Source: Nereocystis luetkeana
Lineage: Eukaryota > Sar > Phaeophyceae > Laminariales > Laminariaceae
Assembly: GCA_031213475.1 (NCBI GenBank)
Contig: JARUPZ010000019.1
Coordinates: forward strand, 5,001,896-5,065,895
Length of the DNA stretch: 64,000 nt
Direction: 5' to 3'
The notes beneath the pieces are model-generated. The model was not told the DNA's origin. It worked only from the letters and a program-made list of their open reading frames with translations, and made no database searches. The position numbers and the translations under genes were made by a program. How positions within the stretch are numbered: position 1 is the stretch's first letter; every line of letters starts with the position of its first letter. Positions 1-35,000 of the stretch are shown piece after piece.

Positions 1-339
1 CGGTCGGTCAGTCGGTCGGTCGGCTGCAGAGTCAGCCCCTCGGCAACGGTATAACTTGTTTTTTGCGTTTATAGCCACTGCGTTATATACATACGTGCAG
101 GTGGTTCGGTTTTTTACTTGGGACATGCACAGGTATAATTGCTCCTCATAACAGGTGAACAACTTGAAAGGCTACGGCTACCTGGTTCGGCAAGGAACAC
201 CTTCATCGCACCCGCCCACTCGCTCTCCTCCCCCCCATGTTTTGATTTCTCGCCCCCACCCACCCTGTTGACGATTTCGCCTTGCGCGATTTTTACCGTT
301 TTTTTTTTTGTTTTTGTTTTTTTTTCTGTTTTTGGCCAG

Positions 340-1259
340 GTGTTTGCGGTGAAGACGTGGGGAGAGCTGGCGACGTACGAGGGCTACGGCGGCTCGGTGA
401 CCGGTCTCAAATTCGGCAAGAGCGCAGGTTTCCTGGTGAGAAAAAAAATTAAACTGAGTATTACATTATATATTGGAAGGCGTTTTTCATTTGTTCGATT
501 TTGACGTCCTTCGGTGCGGAGAAAACAAAAGGCATTCACACTAATTTCAGGGTGTTTTTTTCGTTCTGCTTTTTTGTTCCCAGTGTTTTTTGCAGTTATT
601 TGTGGTCAACATTTTGTTCCACTTTTCCCCTGCTATTTTCATGTTGTGTCTAATATGTCTAATCGATGTTATTTTTGTTTTTGTTGTGTGTTATCGGCCT
701 TCGAGTGTTTTGCTCTTGTCTTGAAGGAGACTGTGGGGATTTTTTTTTCATGCGGTACGGGTGCTACGAGGGCGACAAAGCGACACGTGCCGGCTACAAA
801 GACGTTCAGCAAAAAAAAAAATGTTACTTCTGAAAATATTTTCTTGTGTATCGTAAAAATAAATACCTGGTGTACCATAAAACACCCTCCCTCAGCTGTG
901 TGTGAGATCGAGAGCTTCGTCGAAACTTATTCGGGCGAAAACTTATTTTGCGCCAAGATGCCGTTTCGGCCCAACCCGTAGCCTGCCCGTCTGCTCCCTG
1001 GCTTCGTTACAAGCATCACATCATATCCCCGCTCGGCGCGCAGCTGCTCCCAAACAAAAAGCGTGCTTGTTGTGCTCCGGAAAAAAATTGGAGCCCTCAA
1101 GCGTTATTTTGCTGGTGATGATGCGTGAGCCCTCCTCGTTTCCGACTCGCGTGCCCCCCCCCCCCCCCTCCCCCCCCCCTCCCTTGCCTCCGCCCGTTTT
1201 TTGTTCAGGCGACATGCTCGATGGACAGGACTGTACGTTTCTACGGCAGCGCGGATTAA
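340..1259 (+). CDS. PRPF19: PRP19-like WD40 protein, last two exons (partial)
   Basis: Two exons, 340-435 and 1209-1259, joined in phase 0. The first follows a T-rich tract ending in CAG and ends at a GTGAG donor. The second follows a C-rich tract ending TTGTTCAG and ends in TAA at 1257-1259. They encode a segment with KTWGELATYEGYGG and VTGLKFGKSAGFL, then ATCSMDRTVRFYGSAD and stop. This matches the final WD40 blade of PRP19, where family members end in a ...GMDRxLKFY-type strand close to the C-terminus. PRP19 is a nuclear U-box E3 ubiquitin ligase that scaffolds the NineTeen Complex during spliceosome activation and also acts in DNA repair. The U-box, coiled coil and first blades would lie left of the window; bases 1-339 are intron. 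The gene converges with the kinesin gene. Another WD40 protein is possible, but the short tail directly after the last strand is typical of PRP19. Confidence 0.8.
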
Positions 1260-1407
1260 GCAAGTGTCCGTTCGCCAAGAGGAGTTATAAAAAAGGGGGG
1301 AGGCGGGGGGTTGCGAGGGGGCGCGGCGTGGGAGGGGAAAGCTCTTGGAAACCGTCCGGGTAGCTTAATCGCGAGTGCGCCATGATGTTGGTGTCGTTTT
1401 TGTGTAC

Positions 1408-1660
1408 CAAATGCCGGTGCTTTTGACCGAAAGCCAACGCGCTTGGTCGAGAACCCCAGTGCTTTGGCCGAAAGTCGGTGCTTTGGCAATAAACCGGCGC
1501 TTTAGCCGAACGCCGGCGATTTGGCGAGACTGACGATTTTTTGGTCAGACGCCGGTGATTTGACCAAATCGACGGTGCTTTGGGCAAATTGACGGTGCTT
1601 TGGCCACACTCCGGTGCTTCGACCAAATTTACGGTGCTCTGGCCTAAGGCCGGTTCTTCG
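1408..1660. repeat. Degenerate ~20-bp minisatellite (CGGTGCTTTGGCC-like unit)
   Basis: About a dozen diverged tandem units of roughly 20 bp resembling CCGGTGCTTTGGCCGAAAG, with variants GCGCTTTAGCC and GGTGCTTCGACC. The array begins about 150 bp after the PRP19-like stop codon, so it may be transcribed in that gene's 3' UTR. Confidence 0.75.
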
Positions 1661-2745
1661 CTCAACTGGCAGAGGGCACGAGAACAAGGGTCATCTGCAG
1701 CTTCTAGGAGAGCCTCGTGTTAAATCACCGGTCGCGCCTGTTGATGTTCGTGGAACGCCGTCGCCACACAAGCACAAGGGGGCGAGCGGGGGGGGGGGGG
1801 GGGGGGGGTTGAGGCGTTCCTTGCTTTAGCGGGAGCAGTCAGCGGAGTTTGTTCTTTTGTCTCATACCGGCGTGTTCTTTTTGTTATATTTTCGCTACTT
1901 CTTTTTTTAACGGGAAGGCCGTTTGGCAGAAAATTGAGAGGAGAGGCTGTCGCAGCGTGGAGCAGAGGAACGTCGACGCGCGGAGCCAGCCTCCGTGAAG
2001 ACGTCCCGCTCACTCTCGCACCGCGTGCGATTGGGGCTCTCAGGCTCGCATTTTGCGGCTGCGCTCTCTCTCGGAGAGTGGTTTTTGGGGGCCATTTTCG
2101 CCGGGGCCGTACCGTCGGCTTAGGTCGGGAATTAGGTTAGCTGTAGTTAGCTCTACTCGTACGCGTGCTGTAGTAGTGTGACTATCCCTGACTCCGATTA
2201 AAAAAAGGCTTTGCGGGCATGGTGATAGGACAGCGCGCTGAGCCGACGGGGGTACCGGTATGAGCCCGAAGACATCACACGTAGTAGGTGGTGGGATGGG
2301 AGCTGTTTTGTTTTGGTGTCTGGTACTCGCGATAGTAGTGCTTTCGTCTCCCGGATCTGAGTTGCGACTATCATTATGGGAGGGGCGGGGGGGGAGGGGG
2401 GAAGAGAAAAGAAGGGTGAAGATAATAAATGAGATAAACAAATGAATGAACAAAAATCGTCTCGTGTCCCCACGAAGGATGCATTCGCAGCGATTGGTGT
2501 CGTCTGCGGCGGGCGGGATCAGGGGGGCGGCGGGTGACCAGGCCGACCTTTGAGTGTGATGATGATTGATGGGTTATTCATGATGATGATGATGATGGCG
2601 GCGATGATGATTGATGATGATGATGACGGCCGAACCCGAAGAGGGGGCCGTACAGATAGTTGTGTTCTTCAAGGTTCAAAAGACGAGAGCAAAGAAAGAA
2701 AGGTTTGGGGGCGACTGCAGCGTGTGCGCTGGTATCTGCCATGCG

Positions 2746-2785
<40 letters not shown>

Positions 2786-2962
2786 CTTGCCAGCTGGTTG
2801 TTAGCCCGTGGCTTCGTGTCCATGTTCCATCGGGGGTTCTCTCTACTTGGCTAAAGTGACACCGCAATTGAGGTTACTACCGCTGTTGGGCTATAGAGTA
2901 TACTGGTATGCATCACATGATTTTTTCTTCGCCAGGTGTTTTTCTTGCTTTGAGGGCGATTT

Positions 2963-3054
2963 CCCCTGTTAGGACTGCGGCCCCGTTTTGATGACAAACC
3001 ACTCGAAGTCTAAGTAAGTTTGTCCCCAAAACGGGACTGCAGCCTTAAAAGGAT
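2963..3054. mobile_element. piggyBac-type MITE copy (diverged)
   Basis: The left arm resembles TTAGGACTGCGGCCCCGTTTT and the right arm is TTTGTCCCCAAAACGGGACT followed by GCAGCCTTAAAAGG. It is the same ~95-bp palindromic family as the nested pair at 10460-10652. The flanking TTAA is degraded. Confidence 0.7.
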
Positions 3055-3428
3055 TATTTGCGCCGGGATAGAACGTACGAGTAGCACGATTTTGTTTTCT
3101 GGAAAGTCTCGTATGAATACGTACACGCCGCGCTTCGATACGCCGAACATTACATGATGATATGAGAGCACAGCAAAAGCAGAGCAGCGACGAAGTACAC
3201 TCACGCTGCGTCTATTTTTAGGAAGTACTTCGCGGGGATAACACCCACTACGCGCGCTCGCGACGGTGTTTGATGGTACAGCAGCGGCGATACTCAATCA
3301 AGCTGCACCTCTTTTTTTTTTAGATGAAGAATTGGCGTCTCTTCGCATGTATTCCCTAGGTTACCTAGGGTATCTAGGAGCAACATAAAAAAACTGTCTC
3401 ACTAGATAAAATGACAAAAAAAACGGTA

Positions 3429-3715
3429 CACCAGTGTTTTTTCGCCAGTTTACCGTACAAAACATGAAAACCAGCAAATCAGGGTACACCAAATCCAAGT
3501 TAGATGACGTTTTCTGTCAAGGTATGCCATTTTCTGGTAAAAAGTCCATGTCCGTCCGTACAAGTCACAAAAATTACCAAAAACACCAGTGTATTTTTTG
3601 CAGGTTGCGGTCCAAAAAAATAAAACGAGGTAATCAGGGCGCACCAAACCCAACTCAGGTGACGTTTTCTGTCATGGTATACCTTTTTCTGATGAAAATT
3701 AAATGTCTGGTGTAG
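3429..3715. repeat. Two-copy diverged direct repeat, period about 155 bp
   Basis: CACCAGTGT at 3429 and again at about 3584 opens two related stretches. Both continue through ATCAGGG..CACCAAA, then GATGACGTTTTCTGTCA or its match, then GGTAT.CC.TTTTCTG. The copies have diverged by substitutions and small indels, so this is an old tandem duplication of unknown origin. Confidence 0.6.
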
Positions 3716-5839
3716 CTCTTATACGAACCAAAACCGCGTTCATGAACACAAGCGCTTTCTCGTTCTCGTATCCAGACGAATAGTCAAGGGTAGCTTATAT
3801 TTCTGAAGAAATCTTCTTTCGTTTCGTGTGCGTGTACTCAGAGCACGGCACCGCGGGCGAGCCCGGCGCCGTCGCGGGTGCTGCAGGGTAGAGGGAGGGT
3901 TGCAAGGAGCGCGGTCGCCGTGTTCGCCGTGGCTAGGCGTCGCGTGTGCCTCGAGAGACGAGGGAAGCACGAATGGGCTGTGTCTGGCCTCCATCCGTGG
4001 AACTGTGGATAGAAAACTGTCTGTACGAGTCTATAAGGGTCGTTCGTGATCGCGAAATAAGATTCAAGCGGAGCTTATTTTTGCGACCAAGCTGGAGTTG
4101 ACAGAGAGAGCTACGCAGTCTGAGCATCAACTTTGTCTAGCTGGCGAACGAGATCCGTAGATATAGACTGACATGTTTTCATACCAACCACCAGCAGCAG
4201 CAGTAGCTCTTTTTTAGGTGGCGAATATGCGGTGGATTTTTTCAAAGGCGACGCCCCGAGGAACCGTCTACGGTGATCCTTTTTTTGCGCCGCGTGCGGA
4301 CCCCCCACCCATCACCACAGCGGGGAGAGAGAAAAAAAAAGAAGCGTTTAGTGCCCGCACTCTACAGCAGTAGCTAGCCCACCAACTAGCCGAAGAGGAA
4401 AAGACAGAGGGAGCGTTCTAAAAAAAACAGAAAAAAGTAGGGTCGCGGTCGTACAGCAGCAGCAGCAGTCTCTGTGTGTGTCTTTTTTTCCATTACGCTC
4501 ACTTACCAGCTCAACTTTCACTGCTTGTATAGGAGGTTTTGTTTATAACCCCCAGCGGCAACCCGTGATCACGAGCGACTTCGCCCTTTTTGCGCCCCCC
4601 CCCCTCCCCCCCCCCCCCCCCCACCCACCACGTGGTCTATGACCATACAACTACGGCCATGCATGTGGCATGAATGAGTACACCCCCCCCCCGCGCCCAC
4701 GTCCGTGCCTTTTTTGGTGTCGCGCAGAGGGAGGGTTCAGCGCTCCCACTATGCTCGTCGATCGGCATCGAATTTTGCATATCACTGTCATTTAGGGCGC
4801 CCTTTTTTACATTATACAGCAGGGTAACCCTAGCAAACAGCGAGGGCAAAATCGGGTGCCGTTTTGCATTACATCAACTATTACTTTGTTCAGCCTGTCA
4901 TGATGATCGCGAGATCACGAGTGGTGAGTGCTGTTGTCTGCCACACTCGTTACGGCTGTTCTTCTCCTCGTGGAATGCCCCACGCAGCCCCCCCGCCGCC
5001 ACCTTCACAACTCGCCGGCCACGCAGGCGACATACAAAACCACTGCCGTCACATCACCAACAGATCATCCCCCGCCCTACCCCCTCCCCCCCCCCACGAT
5101 TTTCTCTCCTGGCCAATAAGAGGGAGCAAAAAATGCCCAGAATTTTACCTCCGGACACTTTGTTGGGCTTACCCCCCCCCTTATTGTTGGAGGTGCCTCC
5201 ATCAGGAGCAGGAACGATGTTCCGTCTGGAGGAAAGGGACGCGTGGTCAATGCTTAATTGACTAAGGCAATAAACAAATGAGGGCGCGCCCTCCCCCCCG
5301 ACCCCATCTGCCACGCCCCGCTCTTGGGCAACGAGCCTGTCCTGTGACGTGTGAGGCAGCAAAACTCGCGTGCGGCTGTGCCTCGCTCACTTGCGCAGTA
5401 AGCCTCGCGCGGTGGGATACATCCTGAACGTCGATCGAGAAGAGTAGGATCGAGCGGGTACACGAGAGAGGTCGGGGTCAGGAAGATACGCACAAACAAG
5501 CGCAATCAAGCAACACATATATATGTTACGTAGTACAGCAAGCAGTAGCTCACAAACATATTGCAAATTCATATACCTGGCAGGTATTGCCAGTACAATA
5601 CCTGGTACTACATGCGCGTTTTCCGGTATCCAACACCTTCAACAACAACACCATGATCAGTAACAACAACAGAACACTAACAATAACAGCACGCAGCGCC
5701 TGGCAAATGCATGGTATACCGTTTCATACATTCAGATACGTCAGATGTGAGTTGGACCGATTGAGTGGTTGATACTCAGCTATGTATGTAAGCCGCGTCC
5801 TGTTATGTACACGTCGCCTCCGCCTGTTCTATTTCCATT

Positions 5840-6512
5840 GCCCCTTAATATAAGGGCCATGTTATGTCTCTATATAATAAGCATATTCTGTCCCTAAATA
5901 TCAGGACCGTGGTATGTCCCTAAATATAAGGACCGTGGTATGTCCCTAAATGTAAAGACCATGTTATGTCCCTAAATATAAGGATTCTGTCATGTCCCTA
6001 AATATAAGGGCCATGGCCTGCCCCTCTGAATTAATGACAATGCTATGCCCCTATAAATACAAGGACCTTGCTTTGCCCTTATATACCAGGTATATATAAG
6101 GGCCATGGTGTGTCCCTAAAATATGTGGACCATGGTCTGTCCCGCTAAACTGAGGACCATGGTATGTCCCTAAATGTAAGGACCATGGCATGTCCCTAAA
6201 TATAAGGGCAATACTCCGTCCCTAAGTATAAGGACCATGTTATGTCCCGCAGTATTAGGACCATGGTCTGTCCCTCAGTATACCGTAAGGACGATCGTCT
6301 GCCCCTGAGGATAAGGGTCATGTTCTGTCTCTAAGTATACCGGTAAGGACCATGGTATGCCCCTAAATGTAAGGACCATGGTATGTCCCTAAATGTAAGG
6401 GCCATGATATGTCCCTAAATATAAGGGCCATGCTCTGTCCCAAAATATAAAGACCATGCTCTGTCCCAAAATATTAGGGTCATTTTATGTCCCTAAATAT
6501 AAGGACAACATG
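5840..6512. repeat. ~25-bp minisatellite, unit TGTCCCTAAATATAAGGACCA
   Basis: Roughly two dozen head-to-tail units of about 25 bp, each close to ATGTCCCTAAATATAAGG plus ACCATGGT, with single-base variants and a few longer spacers containing TATACC. A single isolated unit occurs about 12 kb away at 18208-18230 inside a kinesin intron, so the unit has also dispersed. It lies 1.4 kb past the kinesin stop codon. Confidence 0.85.
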
Positions 6513-7180
6513 TATTTTACTATTAAACCAACGTTCCTTACATGTTGGGACATGCTGGCATCGTCTACCTCCAATCAATGTGGAAACTGATTGATGTCTT
6601 GCAATATTAATAGTATCAATTCCCAAGAGTTTATATCTCTTACAGTAGGTTTTCCGTCGGCACTAAATCGAAAACCACACTCTATTGCGGTGCATTGCTG
6701 TGGTTTTCCCCCATGTAAGATCCGCACTCCTTCAAAACAACAGCTCCCATTCACTCTCCCCCCCAACCCGCCGTGCTCCGTCCCGGCGTTGAAGGGATGC
6801 GAGGGTCTATGGTCACACGACTACGGCCATGCATGAGATCGAGGACATCTCTCCTATCTATCGAGTACATCCCCTCCCCCCCCGCCCCGTCAAACAACGA
6901 TAGACCGATTTAAAAGAGCACTCGCCGGGGAGAAAAAAGAGACAAGATTCCTGCCGTGCCTTAAGTTGCTCTCGCGGCGTTCGGGACGAAATCCCGTCCC
7001 CGTCCAAGAGTGATATCTACCGCGCCGGTTGTGATGTTCCGATCCCGTCCAAACCGATCCCGTGAAAAGATCGGCATATACATATTCTCGTACACATACA
7101 TGTATGTCCCGATCCCGTCCAACCGAGTCCCGCGTTTTTTTTTTTTGTCAAATCCCGAGGACTGCCCTGCAAGTAACGGG

Positions 7181-7275
7181 TTAACCCTTTTAAGACCCCA
7201 GTCCCGTTTCAGGGGCAAATCACTTGGAATTAGACTGGTTTGTCTCCAAATCGGGACTGCGGTACTAAAGGGCGT
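7181..7275. mobile_element. piggyBac-type MITE copy
   Basis: Starts TTAACCCTTTTAAGACC and ends in GGGACTGCGGTACTAAAGGG. The inverted arms enclose a centre with CTTGGAATTAGACTGGTTTG. A second, more diverged relative with an AT-microsatellite centre lies at about 7700-7853, just beyond the kinesin stop codon. Confidence 0.7.
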
Positions 7276-7887
7276 GACCCTTGTACAATTGCAAAACCTC
7301 CGTTTCGGGTACAAAAACCACCTGGAATTAGAATGGGAATTTTATTGGCAGCCCCCGAACAGCAGTAGTAGTCATACAGGTAGCGGTCCCTCTATTATAG
7401 TGAAGGTTGAGTAGTGCCCGTTGCCCGCTATAGTGCCGGTGGAGCCGCTTGGCGCAGACGGGACTAACAATAACCAGTGTCGTAGTGTGCGGAGTAATTA
7501 GTGCCGATTGCCGCTATATATATTGCCGGGTATTGTTGGCTGTAGCACCGTCACAAATCTGACTCTAAATTCCAAGCGTTTTTATTACCACTACAAAGCT
7601 GACTCTTCAGATTCCGAGCGCTTCACTAAACCAGTCCAATAATTCCAACAAACAGGGGTTTCATCCCCCACCCACGGGAGTGCAGGCAATCACCGCAAGT
7701 AACCCTTTCTTTCCGGAGACCGCAGTCAGTCCCGTTTTTTACAGGCAGGCGGGGACAAAACCCTTCGGAATATATATATATATATATGATGAGTGGTCTG
7801 TCCCCCAAAACGGGACTGACTGCTCCAGTTTTTTGCTTGCCCTAATAAAAGGGCCAAGGCTTTTTTCGGGGGGTTCGTTTCTAGAAC

Positions 7888-31536
<23,649 letters not shown>

Positions 31537-32057
31537 ATTTCCGGCTTCAAGGCAGGAATGGTACGGCACCTACCGTACGCACCTTTCGTACACTGCAATT
31601 ACGCTTGCTTGTATCTTGGGGGCTAGAGAACGAGACAGCCGATATCCGATATCTCCCACTCTGCACTATCGTGGTGCACCCCGTAGAGGAAAATATCCAA
31701 TCCGGTACTGGAAGACGAGCATGTGAAAAATATCTGAAAATATTCCGTGGCGGTTACACCGCTCTGCTCTTTACTGCTTTTACTCTTTACTGCTGTGCTG
31801 GTTGCAGGTTGTTGTGTTTATATTGAGCTCTATATTTCTTTGTGTATGACCATTCGACGTGCGTACTTGACAATAAACACGGTATATTTAGTGCGTGTTT
31901 GAACAGGGGACAGCGCAAGCTCAAAGATCCCCCCGCTTCGAAAGTTCGCGGCGCGATTGCGCGGGAACTCGTAGATTCTCCGAATCGAATCACAAGTGAA
32001 GTACCAAACACCACGCGCAACAACCCGCGCCCACCTGCTCCAGAGAGGGAAAATAAA
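31537..32057. promoter_or_regulatory. Short divergent intergenic region, likely shared promoter
   Basis: About 520 bp separate the kinesin-2 start codon (minus, 31536) from the predicted start of the + strand gene (32058). Both 5' UTRs and promoters must fit in this space. I see no clear TATA box or other recognisable element, so the call rests on geometry only. If translation of the + strand gene began at the in-frame ATG at 31842, the gap would be only 305 bp. Confidence 0.4.
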
Positions 32058-35000
32058 ATGATTAGTGTCGTCAAGTCAACAACGCGTCGACACGCCCGAG
32101 AGAAGGCGAGGTCGTCCTCGGCTACTGCTGCTGCGGCCGCTGCGGCCGCGGCCGCTACTGCTGTGGTTAAAAATTCTTCGGCGTTCAACAGCAACAACAA
32201 CAAAAGCAACAACCATTTTCAAAAGACGGGCGATGACGCGACTTTTGGAGGTCTCAACCACCTGCCAGGCTCATACGAAAAGGTAAGCTTTTACGCGGGA
32301 GAAGAATTACGCAGAAATGCCGGAATTCGTCCGTGTTAGATCTGGGGGCAGGCTACGTGGTCGACGGTTTCGTGCTCCAGTACGTAGTGCGAGTGACACA
32401 GGGATACGGGACGTGCGAGCAGTTTGGCATTTTGTTAAGACCGATGTCAGAATTTCATTTTGAGACCACAAATTGGGTCAAAATTGGGTCCTCGGACAGC
32501 CTGAACTGACAGCCGAACTGAAATCTTGAAACAGGTCCAAGAGTCGAATTCAATTTTTTTTCCGCCATCCCTACCGCACAACGCCCAAACAATAAACCAT
32601 ACCTGGTACACCATAACCCACACAATATTTTGTAGCACAGCGTCAAGCGTCCTCTCCGGTCACTACCTCGTGAGAAACCCGCGAACATCACAACAACTAT
32701 GCGTCCGCCTCTGGCATGTGTCGTATCTCAGCCCCAAGGGAACTGCGAGGTGAGGAATGTGAGAGTCTGGCTTTATTTAGGCGAATCTACGTTCGTTTCG
32801 TGTTTTTTCTTGCCAAGGCACCATCGCCTTTCGTAGCGCCCCGCCCCGGGCCCAAAAGTGTACGAAGCAATGCTACGAAGTCCCATGTCGAGGTAAAATA
32901 AAAGGGTGTGCGCAGGTCGGGGGTACCCATCAGTCTAACGGGGTGAGAATTTGTCTTCGCCGCCGCGCACGGCGCTGCCGATATGGAACAGCTCCGTGGC
33001 TGTCGGTTCTCCCCCACTCGCGCCCCGCGTTGCTCTCGAAAAGTCTTGTATATCAGCGTCTTTCGAGTCTTCGAAATGCCCCTCGACCGGGCCCCGTCCG
33101 GGTATGCCCCGTTTTTGACTCGGGTACAGAGTTGATCAATCAAGTGAACAATTAATTTAACTTCGTGCTCGGTGCCAGTACAGATGACCACAAATATGTA
33201 AATATCTGTAGTTCTGTACGCTGCCGCACGTACGATGAGAAATAGGAATTGCGATCGAAACGCGTATCACGTCCCGTTGACAAGAGGGCTCTATAATCAA
33301 GTCATCCGGCTGGAAGCATCGACAGCACTATTTTTTTCTATTGTTCGGTACGAATGGTGCGTATGTGCGTATAGCGTATACCGTAGTATGGATGGTAGAA
33401 TCTCGATTGCACCGCTTTTCCTCTCCATGTCCGGAGATTCTGCGACCTCCTCCCTTCTCCATGTTGGCAGTATTTCTATTAATATCATCAATAATAACAT
33501 CTTACACCGACCGACTGCTGTCTTCCTCCCCCCTCCTTTCCTTCCCTTTCCCCTGGCTTGCCTCTCATCCACCTCTCGTCTCCCGACACAACGCTCCGTG
33601 ATGTGCGAGCAGGTCGAAAATGACCGAAACCCCGCTGCTCTCCAAAAGCAACAGCCTACAACCGCGGCAGAAGCACCAGTAGTAGTGTCCGTGTCTTCTA
33701 CCGTCGATCGAAAAGTGACTACTGCTGCTGCTCTCTCATCCGACAGCGACAACAAAAACCAGCAGCCGGAGAATGCTAGCGACAACCAGTCCCCTCAGAC
33801 TGCTGTGGCTGCTGTGGCCGCCGCCGCTGCGGCTGCCGCCGCCGCCTCTGTGGCAGCAGCAGCGGCAGCAATGGTCGAGCCTTCCTCAGAGGGAGGGCAG
33901 CAGCGGCCTCGGCCGGAAAACATCCCCAAGTTTGTGCGGGTTGGGCAGAAAGTTTGCTTTTCGACTGTCGTGGCCGCCGTCCTCATCCCGTCTTCAGAAG
34001 ACATTTCCGAGGCATCCAAGCGCGAGCTCTGGTGAGTCCAGCGCCTCAAACTCGTACCTGTCTTTTTGTTGTCACAATTTTGCTTGCTGGGTCGGGAGTT
34101 GGGCGGGTGTGTGCGGAGAGCTACTTGCATCTATGCCGTAGTGATGGCGATCGTCGCCTTTTATATTTTGTTTTTTTGCCCACGAGGACGGTGCCTCTGC
34201 TGCTGGTGTACTCGACTTAATATTTCATACCAGTAGTCTTCTTCGTTGCTAATAATTGCAGAGGCAACTATTAAATATTAATACTATTAATAACCCTTTT
34301 AAGAACCGCAGTCCCGTTTTGGGGACAAAGTGTTTTAGAGTTTCATTGGTTTGTCCCCAAAACAGGACTGCAATCCTAAAACGGTAGCAGTACTTCTCCT
34401 ATGATATAATTCGCCCATGACGTTACTAATAGTACAGGCGTGTTTTTTGCATGGATTCAGTAGATGGCATGGAAGCAAGAGGCAAGAAAACTACTGGATT
34501 GCAATGTTGACGCGTAGACGAAATACTTGGTCAGGACTAATTGTTGATGTTTTCTTTCTGTTTCTTCTCTGGACTACAGCAGAGCAATATGTGCTCCACG
34601 TACCTGATATTTTATGACGCAATCATACCCGTACGATTAGTCTATACTGGTATACCTCACTCGAACACGGGTACTATTGGTACTCTCTCTGCTATCTACA
34701 GTAATACCAGATATTTTCTACTGGTGGGTAAGGGATTTTCTTCGGCAGGTATCGTATCATAGGGTATCGCAGGCAGCTGCTGTGTGGCTTCGTGCGTCCT
34801 TGTATGCCACTTGTATGCCACTTTCTACAGTACGAACGAGTGCTCTAGAATATAGAGTTGCTGTAAAACCAAACATGTTCGAATTACGTTGGACTGTTCG
34901 GGTGATGGCGACTGTCAACTACCTGCGTAAGTGTGTATCACAGTACAGAGGCTACTGGCTCTCTCTCTTGTACTTGTCCCAGTCTTTCAAGCCCCAGTCT

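Larger units (their letters stand above)
1260..7887. other. Intergenic region between two convergent 3' ends, repeat-rich
   Basis: No coding exon recognised in 6.6 kb between the PRP19-like stop and the kinesin stop. It holds a ~20-bp minisatellite (about 1408-1660), a (CT)n run near 2751-2790, a diverged two-copy direct repeat (3429-3715), reverse copies of G-tract-linked repeats (about 4620-4690, 5190-5290, 6785-6850), a ~25-bp minisatellite (about 5840-6512) and TTAA-type MITEs near 2963-3054, 7181-7275 and 7700-7853. Open frames here are interrupted, low-complexity and show no family resemblance. Part of the right end must be kinesin 3' UTR. Confidence 0.7.

Noticed and set aside
4674-5265. 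Overlapping + strand frames of 195 and 133 codons
   Set aside because: Pro/His-rich translation of C-tracts and a reverse G-tract-linked repeat; no domain and no supporting splice context.
5840-6512. Regular repeats resembling a CRISPR array
   Set aside because: Units are contiguous with no unique spacers, and the context is a eukaryotic nuclear genome: a minisatellite.
33235-33600. Upstream in-frame extension of exon 2 of the unknown gene as coding
   Set aside because: Its last part is a long pyrimidine tract ending in an AG acceptor, more like intron; phases fit splicing from 32282.
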